In this document: positions 54,619 through 62,965 of the stretch, one piece after another
Position numbering within the stretch: position 1 is the first letter of the stretch
Layout: every line of letters starts with the position of its first letter
Source: Ruegeria_C sp041537905
Lineage (GTDB): Bacteria > Pseudomonadota > Alphaproteobacteria > Rhodobacterales > Rhodobacteraceae
Length of the DNA: 64,000 bases
Direction of reading: 5' to 3'
Assembly (NCBI RefSeq): GCF_041537905.1
Contig: NZ_JBGRUO010000010.1
Location: 90,172 to 154,171 of the forward strand
Position numbers and translations under genes: made by a program
Notes under the pieces: model-generated
Seen by the model: the letters and a program-made list of their open reading frames with translations, nothing else
What the model was told of the DNA's origin: nothing
Databases searched by the model: none

Positions 54619-55035
54619 TCAGGCGTTTTCCGCCGCCACGTCCCGGATACGCTCGATCATCGAGCGCAACCCGTTCGAGCGCTGCGCCGACAGATGGTCG
54701 TTCAACCCCAACCGTTCCAGTTCGGCCCGCGCATCGATTTTCGGCACCTCACCCACCGGCGTGTCGTTATAAAGCGCGCGCAAAACCGCAATCAGGCCGC
54801 GCACGATCAGCGCATCGCTGTCGCCGTCAAACCGGAACATCCCGTTCTCGATCACCGGATGCAGCCAGACCTGACTGGCGCAGCCATGCACCTTGGTGGC
54901 GGGTACTTTCAGCGCGTCATTCAGTGGCTCCATCGCCTTGCCCTGATCGATCACATGGCGATAGCGATCTTCCCAGTCGTCGAGAAACTCGAAATCCTCG
55001 ACAATATCTTCAAAGGCTGGGCTGGCCATTGGCAT
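54619..55035 (-). CDS. sufE: SufE-family cysteine desulfuration protein
   Basis: A 138-residue sulfur acceptor for SufS. The reactive Cys is in KVHGCASQVWL near residue 52, with FLDDWEDRYRHVIDQGK before it and RSNGLRSMIERIR at the end. The suf operon itself is not in the window. Confidence 0.93.
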   Translation of the reverse strand: MPMASPAFEDIVEDFEFLDDWEDRYRHVIDQGKAMEPLNDALKVPATKVHGCASQVWLHPVIENGMFRFDGDSDALIVRGLIAVLRALYNDTPVGEVPKIDARAELERLGLNDHLSAQRSNGLRSMIERIRDVAAENA

Positions 55036-55171
55036 GCTCCGTCATCTGGCAGGTCTGAACCGTCACCTAAGCGCGCCCTGCCCGCCTGTCCAGACCCGCG
55101 ATGGGTTTTCAAGCGCCGCCGGATAGGCTAACCGGTTTCAAGGCAAGATGAATTGACCGGGGCGGTTGCAG

Positions 55172-55699
55172 ATGCGGGTTTCATTGACAGTTCTTCTGAT
55201 CGGATCACTGACGCTGGGCGCGTGCAGCGCGTGGCGCGAGTCGCGTGTGAACCCGTCAAACTGGTTCGGTGGGCCGGAGCCGGCACCGGTCAATGTCGAC
55301 AGCGAAGGCTCGGTCAACCCGCTGCTGCCGTCCGAGGATGACAGACTCGGCCTCTTCGATCGGCCGGACCCGGTAGACGCCTCTGTCCCGATTACGAAAG
55401 TGACCGCAATGCGGGTCGAAAAGACCAATACCGGCGCGATCATCTATGCCACCGGTGTCGCCCAGCGTCAGGGCGGCTTTGACGCGGTTCTGCGCCGCAA
55501 CCGGTCCGAGGAGAACACCAAGAACGGTGTGCTCAGCTATACGTTCCGCGTGGTCTATCCCCAACAGGCAACACCGCAGGGCGACGAAGATTCGCGCACC
55601 ATCCATGATGCGGTCTCGGTCTCCAATGAAACGCTTGAGGGTATCCGCCTGATCCGGGTGACCGCCGAGCAGAATGCCTTGGAATCGCGTCGCCGCTGA
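55172..55699 (+). CDS. DUF3576-family lipoprotein
   Basis: Type II signal peptide MRVSLTVLLIGSLTLGAC with the lipidated Cys near residue 18, then a conserved DUF3576 domain of about 150 residues (SNWFGGPEP, AMRVEKTNTGAIIYATG, AVLRRNRSEEN). Function unknown; probably envelope-anchored. Confidence 0.88.
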   Translation: MRVSLTVLLIGSLTLGACSAWRESRVNPSNWFGGPEPAPVNVDSEGSVNPLLPSEDDRLGLFDRPDPVDASVPITKVTAMRVEKTNTGAIIYATGVAQRQGGFDAVLRRNRSEENTKNGVLSYTFRVVYPQQATPQGDEDSRTIHDAVSVSNETLEGIRLIRVTAEQNALESRRR

Positions 55700-55706
55700 T
55701 CCGGGC

Positions 55707-56864
55707 TCAGAGCGCGACGACCTTCACGCTCTGACCCTTGGCCGAGAGCGCGATCTGCCCGTCACATAACCGCAGCGCGTCCTCACCGAAGACTTCATAG
55801 CGCCAGCCCGACAAGGCGGGCACATCGCGCTCGCCCGCCGCGATCAGGTCGAGATCGGCGCTGGGTGCGATCAGCTTGGCAGCCACACCAGCGCTTTCGG
55901 TCTTGGCCTTCAGCAACACCCGCAGCAGATCGGCCAGCGCCGGGTTTACCTGCAGCTTGTCGCGGCTGCGATCAGGCTTGGGCATCTGGTCGGGCGGGCA
56001 GTTCACCCCGCGCTTGACCGCCGCCAGAATCCCATCGGCGATCGGCCCTTTGCGGGCTTCGCGCAACAGCAGGCGCGAGCCGCCCAGATCTGAGGGGTTG
56101 CGCGGCTTGGTCGAGGCCAGCTCGATCAGTGCGTCATCTTTGAACACGCGGTTGCGCGGCACATCCTGCGCCTGCGCGTAGCCTTCGCGAAACTTGGCCA
56201 ATTCCCGCACCACCGCCAGAAACTTGCCGGAATTGGTGCGCGTCTTGACCCGTTGCCAGGCGTGTTCGGGCTGCACCAGATAGGTGGCCGGGTCGGTCAG
56301 AACCTGCAATTCCTCGGTCACCCAGTGGCTGCGACCGGATTTCTCAAGCTCGGCCGCCAGATATTCATAGATCAACCGCAGATGGGTCACATCGGCCAGC
56401 GCATAGGTCTTTTGCGCCTCGCTCAGCGGACGGCGGGACCAGTCGGTAAAGCGCGAGGATTTGTCGACGCCCTCTTTTGCGATCTTGCGCACCAGCGTCT
56501 CATATCCCACCTGATCGCCAAAGCCGCAGACCATGGCCGCCACCTGAGTGTCGAAAAGCGGCGTGGGAAAGACCTGTGCGTTGATCCAGAAAATCTCCAG
56601 ATCCTGGCGCGCGGCGTGAAAGACCTTGACCACATCCTCGTTGCGGAAAAGGTCATAGAGCGGTTCAAGCGACAGGCCATCCGCCAGCGGATCGATCAGC
56701 ACGGCGTTCTCGTCGCCTTCGCCGGGAAAGGCCATCTGCACCAGACACAGGCGCGAGTAATAGGTCCGCTCGCGCATGAATTCGGTGTCTATCGTCACAT
56801 AGGGATGTTGGGCGGCAGCGGTGCAGAAGGCGGCCAGCTCTTGGGTCGTTGTCAGTGTTTTCAT
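55707..56864 (-). CDS. rnd: Ribonuclease D
   Basis: 3'-to-5' exonuclease for tRNA maturation. DEDD residues appear as TIDTEFMRE, FHAARQDLEIFW and YALADVTHLRLIYEYL, and the HRDC domain spans about residues 210-290. The 385-residue start (MKTLTTTQE) is preferred to an upstream reading. Confidence 0.93.
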   Translation of the reverse strand: MKTLTTTQELAAFCTAAAQHPYVTIDTEFMRERTYYSRLCLVQMAFPGEGDENAVLIDPLADGLSLEPLYDLFRNEDVVKVFHAARQDLEIFWINAQVFPTPLFDTQVAAMVCGFGDQVGYETLVRKIAKEGVDKSSRFTDWSRRPLSEAQKTYALADVTHLRLIYEYLAAELEKSGRSHWVTEELQVLTDPATYLVQPEHAWQRVKTRTNSGKFLAVVRELAKFREGYAQAQDVPRNRVFKDDALIELASTKPRNPSDLGGSRLLLREARKGPIADGILAAVKRGVNCPPDQMPKPDRSRDKLQVNPALADLLRVLLKAKTESAGVAAKLIAPSADLDLIAAGERDVPALSGWRYEVFGEDALRLCDGQIALSAKGQSVKVVAL

Positions 56865-56993
56865 TCGGCTCGGATGCCCTGTTCTTCTTGTTGTCGCATT
56901 CGCCCCTGTTCCGACATGCCGGAACCCCAAGGCTGAGCATACGCAGAACGTCGCCTAACTGCAATTGCTCGCGTAACAGTGATTTGAAGGCCG

Positions 56994-57590
56994 TCAATCC
57001 AGAAAAACCGGGCTGCGATCACCTGCCGCATAGCGGCGCAGCACCGCTGGGTAAAGGCGGTGTTCCTGCACCAGGACCCGCGCCGCCAGCGTCTGAGGCG
57101 TGTCGCCGGGTTCAACAGGCACCCGCGCCTGTCCCAGAATGGGGCCATCATCCAGCGCCGCCGTGACCTCATGCACGGTGCAGCCATGTTCATCATCGCC
57201 GGCCTCAAGCGCGCGGGCATGGGTGTGCAGCCCCTTGTATTTGGGCAAGAGCGACGGGTGGATATTCAGCATCCGCCCTTCGAACCGGGCCACGAAATCG
57301 GCTGTCAGCACCCGCATGAACCCGGCCAGACACAGGATATCCGGCGCGCTATCCAGCAGGGGTTGCAACAAAGCGGCCTCGAACGTGGCACGGTCGCCCT
57401 TGAACGGCCGGTGATCGACACTGGCAACCGGCACGCCACGCGCCGCCGCTTTGGCAAGCCCGCCTGCTTCCGGGTCGTTGGACAGAACCAGACAGGGCCG
57501 CCCCGGATGATCGCCGGCCATGCTATCGAGCAGCGTCAGCATGTTCGACCCGCCGCCCGAGATCAGGATCGCGACCCGTTTGGGACTCAC
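56994..57590 (-). CDS. purN: Phosphoribosylglycinamide formyltransferase
   Basis: Formyl transfer from 10-formyl-THF in de novo purine synthesis, 198 residues. The catalytic block LAGFMRVLTADFVARFEGRM with NIHPSLLPKYKGLHTHARAL and HEVTAALDDGPI are all present. Coupled to purM by ATGA. Confidence 0.95.
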   Translation of the reverse strand: MSPKRVAILISGGGSNMLTLLDSMAGDHPGRPCLVLSNDPEAGGLAKAAARGVPVASVDHRPFKGDRATFEAALLQPLLDSAPDILCLAGFMRVLTADFVARFEGRMLNIHPSLLPKYKGLHTHARALEAGDDEHGCTVHEVTAALDDGPILGQARVPVEPGDTPQTLAARVLVQEHRLYPAVLRRYAAGDRSPVFLD

Positions 57591-58633
57591 AGCAGCTTGC
57601 CCTGATAGGCGATCCCGCTTTCGCCCGTCACATGGCCCAGAACGGCAACGCTTTCGCCCTGTTGGCGCAGCAGGTCCGCCAGGGCGTCGGCGCGATCAGC
57701 GGCGCAGGCCACCACCATGCCGATGCCGCAATTGAAGGTCTTGAGCATTTCTGCTTCAGCGATCCCGCCCGTCTGGGCCATCCAGTGGAAGACCGGCGGC
57801 AGGTCCCATGCGCCCAGATCAATCACCGCGCCCATGCCCTCGGGCAGAACACGCGGCAGGTTCTCGGTCAGACCGCCGCCGGTGATATGGGCCAGCGCAT
57901 GCACGCCACCTGCCCGGATCGCCGCCAACACCTGCCGCACATAAAGCCGTGTCGGCGCCAGCAACGCCGCCCCCAGCGAGCCGTCAGCCCAGGGGCAATC
58001 GGACTCCCAGCCCAGCCCCGAGATCTCGACCAAGCGCCGCACCAGCGAATAGCCGTTGGAATGCACCCCGTCCGAGGCCAGTCCCAGCAGCACGTCGCCC
58101 TCCTGCACGCCCTCGGGCAGCGCGGTGCCGCGCTCCATCGCGCCCACGGCAAAACCCGCGAGGTCAAAATCACCCTCTGGGTACATGCCCGGCATCTCGG
58201 CGGTTTCGCCACCGATCAGCGCGCAGCCCGAGCGTTCGCAGCCTGTTGCAATGCCTTCGATGATCCGCGCGGCCTGATCGGTCTCCAGCTTGCCGGTGGC
58301 AAAGTAATCCAGGAAAAACAGCGGCTCGGCCCCCTGACAGACCAGATCGTTGACGCACATGGCCACCAGATCAACGCCAACGCCATCTACCAGACCGGTG
58401 TCGATCGCGATGCGCAGCTTGGTGCCGACCCCATCGGTGGCAGCCACCAGAACCGGGTCGTCATATCCCGCGGCCTTGAGGTCGAACAATGCGCCGAACC
58501 CGCCCAGCCCGCTCATCACGCCGGGGCGGCTGGTGCGCTTGGCGGCCGGCTTGATCCGGTCGACCAGAGCATTGCCCGCATCGATATCCACGCCTGCATC
58601 CGCATAGGTGATGCCGTTCTTGCCCGCCGTCAT
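57587..58633 (-). CDS. purM: Phosphoribosylformylglycinamidine cyclo-ligase
   Basis: Makes AIR from FGAM with ATP, 348 residues. Motifs: RPGVMSGLGGFGALFDL, ALIGGETAEMPGMY, AHITGGGLTENLPRVLPEGM. ATG at 58633 (MTAGKNGITYADAG) is preferred over a longer reading. Upstream 106 bases lead to the tRNA. Confidence 0.96.
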   Translation of the reverse strand: MTAGKNGITYADAGVDIDAGNALVDRIKPAAKRTSRPGVMSGLGGFGALFDLKAAGYDDPVLVAATDGVGTKLRIAIDTGLVDGVGVDLVAMCVNDLVCQGAEPLFFLDYFATGKLETDQAARIIEGIATGCERSGCALIGGETAEMPGMYPEGDFDLAGFAVGAMERGTALPEGVQEGDVLLGLASDGVHSNGYSLVRRLVEISGLGWESDCPWADGSLGAALLAPTRLYVRQVLAAIRAGGVHALAHITGGGLTENLPRVLPEGMGAVIDLGAWDLPPVFHWMAQTGGIAEAEMLKTFNCGIGMVVACAADRADALADLLRQQGESVAVLGHVTGESGIAYQGKLL

Positions 58634-58739
58634 GATCGCGTCCTCGTCATTGCCTGCGCGCGGGTTAGTCCATTGCGCGCGCGCATGCAACGGTCAGGCT
58701 TGACGCGACCCGCGATCCTGTTAGGCATGGGCCTCAGGC

Positions 58740-58815
58740 GGGCCTGTAGCTCAACGGTTAGAGCAGAGCGCTCATAACGCTTTGGTTGGGGGTTCAAATC
58801 CCTCCAGGCCTACCA
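58740..58815 (+). tRNA. tRNA with anticodon CAT, most like tRNA-Ile2
   Basis: A full cloverleaf of 76 bases with encoded CCA. The anticodon loop is CTCATAA. The sequence start and D arm are like lysidine-modified tRNA-Ile2 rather than elongator Met, but the assignment between the two is inferred. The acceptor stem has a G1-T72 wobble pair instead of G-C. It borders the prophage remnant, so it may be its attachment site. Confidence 0.85.
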
Positions 58816-58850
58816 AAATTCCCGCTAACATATTGATAATAAACAAAGTC

Positions 58851-58917
58851 ATTCCCCCATGGGGTGGAAAACCGGGGTTTAAGGAAATCATAGGGTTAGC
58901 CGGTCGATTCCCCCATG
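58851..58917 (+). repeat. ATTCCCCCATG direct repeats next to the tRNA
   Basis: ATTCCCCCATG occurs at 58851-58861 and 58907-58917. Just beyond is an inverted repeat TTCCAACC / GGTTGGAA (58919-58951). Repeats this close to a tRNA 3' end resemble integrase arm-type sites. The 178-base stretch from the tRNA to the first phage fragment holds only these repeats. Confidence 0.45.
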
Positions 58918-58993
58918 TTTCCAACCGTCAAAATATTTCCGGGGGTTGGAAGTTAACCCTGCCACGCCTGAGCCGCCTCGCGAGCCACGTGCT

Positions 58994-59149
58994 TCAACTG
59001 CTCACCGGTAAACCGGGCTTTGCGCCGTTTGACCCTCCAGCGCCCGTCACAGGGTCGGTGGCGGTGTCTTTCGCGCGGATCGTGGCGTCAAAGCCGAACT
59101 CAACAAGCAATTCATCGGCCACAGCCGCCATTTCCGCATAGAATGTCAT
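58994..59149 (-). pseudogene. Truncated phage head-closure/tail-completion protein
   Basis: Reads MTFYAEMAAVADELLVEFGF then DATIRAKDTATDPVTGAGG and stops after 51 codons. The first 36 residues look like the start of small phage connector proteins (FYxxMAxxAxxLLxEFG...DPxTG), normally over 100 residues. After DPVTG the phage similarity ends, marking the left breakpoint of the remnant near 59,030. Confidence 0.55.
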
Positions 59150-59193
59150 GGGAACCCCAATCTTGATCTTTGCGACCGCAGCGATTTCTCCGT

Positions 59194-59718
59194 CTATCTT
59201 CGGCGCTGACGAAGAATAGCCGAGCCCGTAGTCTCTCCAATGGTGGACAGGAATGAGCCCTCAAAGGTGTTGTTTTTCTTGTTGTAAGTAAACTCGAGCT
59301 GTCCGTGTCCAAGCCTCGATGAAAACTGTTCTTCGAAGGAGAACCAGACCTTCCCGCGTTCGCGCTTGATCAATTCAAGAGTTAGCGTGGTTCTGTCTGG
59401 ACCCTTTGTTGGCTCACCTTTGAATTCCTCTTTGGTCCCCCCGCCGAAAATCCTCAACTCGCCCGACTGACGGCTACATGTCTGAAACATGGATAACGCG
59501 AATTGGCTAGTCTCATTGGGGTCAACTGCATCAATGTTCGATCTACCCACAGCGGTTTCAAGTTCCCATGGTCCCTGTAGATAGAAATTCGGGCATGCGG
59601 TTAGGCTATAGAACAGCCAAAATGTCGCTGCCACGCCTGTGATAGCTGCCCCCAGCAGACCGATTAACTCCACACCTGAACGAAATCGATCAAACCAGAT
59701 CATTATCAGTCTGTACAA
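59194..59718 (-). CDS. Cargo protein with one or two membrane segments, unknown
   Basis: A 174-residue protein of lower GC than its surroundings. An N-terminal hydrophobic region (VELIGLLGAAITGVAATFWL) is followed by an extracytoplasmic-looking beta-rich domain with KGPDRTTLTLELIKRERGKV and QLEFTYNKKNNTFEGSFL. Not a phage structural family I know. A start at 59703 is also possible. It lies inside the head module, so it is probably a carried accessory gene. Confidence 0.6.
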   Translation of the reverse strand: MYRLIMIWFDRFRSGVELIGLLGAAITGVAATFWLFYSLTACPNFYLQGPWELETAVGRSNIDAVDPNETSQFALSMFQTCSRQSGELRIFGGGTKEEFKGEPTKGPDRTTLTLELIKRERGKVWFSFEEQFSSRLGHGQLEFTYNKKNNTFEGSFLSTIGETTGSAILRQRRR

Positions 59719-59960
59719 ACAAGAAGCTTAGCCTTCAGTTCTTCCAGCGCGCCCACAAGGGCCATGCGCTGCACCTTTGTCAGCCCGGAATAGGCATCCA
59801 TGTGAACGCCGCCGCCATTCAACAGGGAAACCACAGCAACCGCCGATATCTCCCCGCAATAGCGCTGCCCCTGAAGCTCGTCACACACAGCGCCAATTGC
59901 CTCTTGGTCGGGCTTTTCTGCCCTGTCCTGGGCCAACTGGATAACAGGTTTCTCTTTCAC
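59706..59960 (-). CDS. Small phage-associated protein, unknown
   Basis: An 84-residue cytosolic protein (MKEKPVIQLAQDRAEKPDQE start), with two Cys pairs and the AVVSLLNGGGVHMDAYSGL segment. No family recognised. The ATG overlaps the connector gene stop by ATGA, so it is part of the phage transcript. Confidence 0.65.
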   Translation of the reverse strand: MKEKPVIQLAQDRAEKPDQEAIGAVCDELQGQRYCGEISAVAVVSLLNGGGVHMDAYSGLTKVQRMALVGALEELKAKLLVCTD

Positions 59961-60472
59961 ACGCGCATATTAGGCACAGAGGCCGCTTTTTGTCCAACTC
60001 GCCCAGATGTATAGGGCATTAGCAGCCGATCAACCCCTGTGTACTCAGGGCGCATCAACGCTGAACTGTCTTTGTAGGTCGCTTCGGTCTCGATCACGTC
60101 CACTTTCTTTCGCTCAGATACAACTGAGCCGGTCGAAACCGTGGCAAATGGATCAGCGCCGTTCTGGATCAGATAGGCCATCTCCATTTGCGCATTCTTG
60201 ACCGGCGTCGGGATGCTGTCCGCAGGCACCGGAAAGCCATCGACATAACGCGCGATGTAACGTGGCCACTGAAGTGCCTGATCCGCAGAAACTCGGTAAT
60301 CCAGCCAATTGTGACCCGCATCATTCACTATCGCTGCGCGACGAAGATTGATCTCGTCTGTGATGTCATTCAGCGTCAGACACCATCCCATGGCCTCCGC
60401 ATAAGAGCGATACTCAGCGAGGGTTGCATAGCTGTCGGCTGATGCGCCGCCGATGGTGGTGTCTAGGGCCAT
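59957..60472 (-). CDS. DnaT-like / head-tail connector phage protein
   Basis: A 171-residue protein beginning MALDTTIGGASADSYATLAE and containing YRSYAEAMGW, QALQWPRY and CLTLNDITDEINLRRAA. These features match the protein family annotated as DnaT-like ssDNA-binding in phages, placed after the capsid and thought to be a head-tail connector. Position supports the structural role. Confidence 0.75.
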   Translation of the reverse strand: MALDTTIGGASADSYATLAEYRSYAEAMGWCLTLNDITDEINLRRAAIVNDAGHNWLDYRVSADQALQWPRYIARYVDGFPVPADSIPTPVKNAQMEMAYLIQNGADPFATVSTGSVVSERKKVDVIETEATYKDSSALMRPEYTGVDRLLMPYTSGRVGQKAASVPNMRV

Positions 60473-60473
60473 A

Positions 60474-60725
60474 TCAGAGGTCCGTGAACATCACGTTGGT
60501 GAGCAATTCGCGCAGATCGGCAACCTTGCCTTCTGCGTCATCAATGCCGTGCTCTGCCAGATACGCCAGCACCTTGGCCTTCGGCATCTTTGCGATGGAT
60601 TCGCGTGTGATCGGTTCGACCTGATCGACAGGCCGGAACTTGGCGTCAATGATCTTGAAGCCTTGCTTGCGCAATTCTGCTTTGCGATCCGGCGCAACCG
60701 GATGCGGTTCGTATGCAATTTTCAT
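60474..60725 (-). CDS. HeH/LEM-like phage protein
   Basis: An 83-residue product; the C-terminal 45 residues (PITRESIAKMPKAKVLAYLA) are a helix-extended-helix DNA-binding-like fold. GGAGAC precedes the ATG at 60725. It lies one base upstream of the connector gene, as in other siphovirus head operons. Confidence 0.65.
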   Translation of the reverse strand: MKIAYEPHPVAPDRKAELRKQGFKIIDAKFRPVDQVEPITRESIAKMPKAKVLAYLAEHGIDDAEGKVADLRELLTNVMFTDL

Positions 60726-60823
60726 GGATGTCTCCGTTAACGCCAAGTTGGGGACCTGTGCTATTCTTGAAGGAACAGTACGCAGCGACTCATTTGTTCT
60801 GATTTTTCTGAGGGATACAGATT

Positions 60824-61570
60824 ATGAGATTAGCCTTGATTGGCATCGCGCTAATTGTCTTTGGGCTCCTTGGGGGCCTTTACCTGTTTTTTGTCTTCGA
60901 TTGGACTGCCGAAATCCCAGCAGACAAAGGCAAAATGCTCCACGAATTGTTCAAATTCTCGATTGCGACGATGATCGTGGGCGGGGCTGGTTTGCTTTAT
61001 CAGTACCTTCAGTCCGAATACGAAGCGCGACGGGCACGCAGAAGCTTTCTGGAGGAGTTCCTGAGAGAGGTGACAACATCTTATAACCGAATCAAGTTTA
61101 TTCGCAGGAAACTTAGACGCGAGATGGTCAGAGCAGACGGAGGCGAATTCCATATTTCAATCGCCGATTATCAAAAGCTCATGGATGAACTGAACCTCGG
61201 TCAACTAGAATTGGAGCAATTCGCGAGGATTATGGAAAGCGACCCAGAACCACTGAGAGAGGTGGCAAAAGATGGCGTTAGTCAGGTCAGAACTGCTGAA
61301 CACTACCTGAGGAAGGTCACCAAAGAGTATGAGAACAGGGTTCTCAATGAAACCGACGACGGAAAATCATACAGAGTGACACCCAACACAAGGCTGCTTA
61401 AATGGGCCGCAGCCCGAAAAGACAGAGCGGGCGACGAGTCTGTCCACCAACAGCATTTCACCCCTCTCGACAATTTCTACAAAAAACTTCGCGAGGAGAT
61501 AAGTGGTCGAAAGGGCAAAGACGCTCCCAATCCCAAAACAACAAAGACCTCCCGTAGCTGGTCTGTATGA
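60824..61570 (+). CDS. Antisense cargo protein: two membrane helices plus long helical tail
   Basis: I do not recognise a family. The 248-residue product has two N-terminal membrane segments (MRLALIGIALIVFGLLGGLY and FSIATMIVGGAGLLYQYL), then about 170 residues of charged helix (RRARRSFLEEFLREVTTSYN onward) ending in a Lys-rich tail. It is the only plus-strand gene inside the capsid module, has its own promoter space and a GAGGGA ribosome site, and a GC level below neighbours. The topology resembles SLATT-type or abortive-infection effectors, but homology is not shown. Confidence 0.65.
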   Translation: MRLALIGIALIVFGLLGGLYLFFVFDWTAEIPADKGKMLHELFKFSIATMIVGGAGLLYQYLQSEYEARRARRSFLEEFLREVTTSYNRIKFIRRKLRREMVRADGGEFHISIADYQKLMDELNLGQLELEQFARIMESDPEPLREVAKDGVSQVRTAEHYLRKVTKEYENRVLNETDDGKSYRVTPNTRLLKWAAARKDRAGDESVHQQHFTPLDNFYKKLREEISGRKGKDAPNPKTTKTSRSWSV

Positions 61571-61608
61571 CCTGGAGAAGGGGCCAGTTACCCGGCCCCT
61601 CAGATGCC

Positions 61609-62565
61609 TTACTGAGTATTCAGCAGAACACCGGCGGTGTTCTTGTCGTCGGTTGCAACCTTGTCCCAGTTGGTTCCGGTCGCAAGCTCGACATCAGTCG
61701 GAGACGCGCCGCCGTTTGCCTTGTCCCAGGAATAGCCCTTGACCTTCGAGTTGAAGGTGTATTCGGCTTGGAACGTGCGAGCGATGTTTTCGTTGCCGTT
61801 CGAGGTCTCGATATTGGTGAACAGGTCACCGTTATCTTCGATTGCAACAGCGCCAGCCGACAGACCCAGTGTATGGTAGGTGTCTGGCGTACCAGTTGTG
61901 ATCAGATCCGCACTGTCGGTCATCACCAACGGACGACCGAAGCCATCCTCCATCACGGCGATGGTGCCGATGTCGAACAGACGGTTCGTGTTGGTGAGGT
62001 TTTCGCCGTATAGATCAGTCATGACCTTTGAGTGAAGCACCCACACGACGATATCGCCCATGCGGTCACCGAACTTACCAGCGGCAGTCACAAGGCCACC
62101 ACGTGTGGCGGTACCTGCGGTGCCATCGTGGATAACCGCAGCGTTGTTACCGACAGCGGCGACCGCCGAACGGACGGCGGAGTTGATCATATCGCCAACC
62201 ATGCCGCGACCGAGTTGTTCGCCGATCACGACGCCTGCCTCATCCGGGGATTTCTGAATCCACGAAAGCTGCTGAGGCTCAAAGGCAATCGGAGGCGTGC
62301 CGCCAGCGATCTTGACGCCGGTGTGTGCTTCCTGAGCAAGAGCAACGGCAGCTACGGCCCCGGAGCCATATGCATCACGACGACGGGTCAGGCCCGCAAT
62401 CTCCTTCCAGAAGGTTTCGGTGCTGTAGTCGCCCTCGTTCTGAGCTGCGACCAGGGTGATTGCGCCACGGGTTGCCTCATTGAAGAGGTCGACCTGCTGC
62501 GCGATGGTTTCGGTAGCCGAGCCGTAAGCGTACTGCTCGAATACCTGCATGTTTGAAAGAGCCAT
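61609..62565 (-). CDS. Phage major capsid protein
   Basis: A 318-residue structural protein beginning ALSNMQVFEQYAYGSATETI, with FWKEIAGLTRRRDAYGSG and FGDRMGDIVVWVLHSKVMTD. This pattern fits the HK97-like capsid groups of the gp13-like type. GAGGAGATAACC precedes the ATG. Together with the genes around it, it is the firmest evidence for a phage origin. Confidence 0.82.
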   Translation of the reverse strand: MALSNMQVFEQYAYGSATETIAQQVDLFNEATRGAITLVAAQNEGDYSTETFWKEIAGLTRRRDAYGSGAVAAVALAQEAHTGVKIAGGTPPIAFEPQQLSWIQKSPDEAGVVIGEQLGRGMVGDMINSAVRSAVAAVGNNAAVIHDGTAGTATRGGLVTAAGKFGDRMGDIVVWVLHSKVMTDLYGENLTNTNRLFDIGTIAVMEDGFGRPLVMTDSADLITTGTPDTYHTLGLSAGAVAIEDNGDLFTNIETSNGNENIARTFQAEYTFNSKVKGYSWDKANGGASPTDVELATGTNWDKVATDDKNTAGVLLNTQ

Positions 62566-62576
62566 TGGTTATCTCC

Positions 62577-62924
62577 TCAACTGGCTTTTTTCTGTTTCAG
62601 GAATTCGGCCTTTTCCTTCGCGGTCTTTGCTTCCGCCCAGGATTTGGCACTTGTACCGGCCCTGCCGTTCGGAGTAGCGGCCCCGCCACCACTCGCATCT
62701 GTTCCGCGCGTCAGGCGCATAATCGCCGGATTTGCGGTAAGGTCTGCCTTGAGATCATCAAGGTTGGCCTTGAGGCCGCTGGTTTCCTTATCAACTGCCG
62801 CGCTAACCTGAGCTGCCGAGTATTTATCGACATCCAGCACGAATTTTCCGCCATCTTCGGCGTAGAACGCCTGATTCGCCTCGTCCACGCCTTCAAGCGT
62901 GTCGAGGATTGCTTTAATAGCCAT
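62577..62924 (-). CDS. Phage scaffold-like protein
   Basis: A 115-residue acidic helical protein (ILDTLEGVDEANQAFYAEDG start, KSWAEAKTAKEKAEFLKQKK end), directly before the capsid gene, as in scaffold/minor structural genes of siphoviruses. No catalytic motif. Confidence 0.6.
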   Translation of the reverse strand: MAIKAILDTLEGVDEANQAFYAEDGGKFVLDVDKYSAAQVSAAVDKETSGLKANLDDLKADLTANPAIMRLTRGTDASGGGAATPNGRAGTSAKSWAEAKTAKEKAEFLKQKKAS

Positions 62925-62965
62925 CCTGAACCTCTGGTTTGATGGTGACCGGCCCCGCCAGTCGG

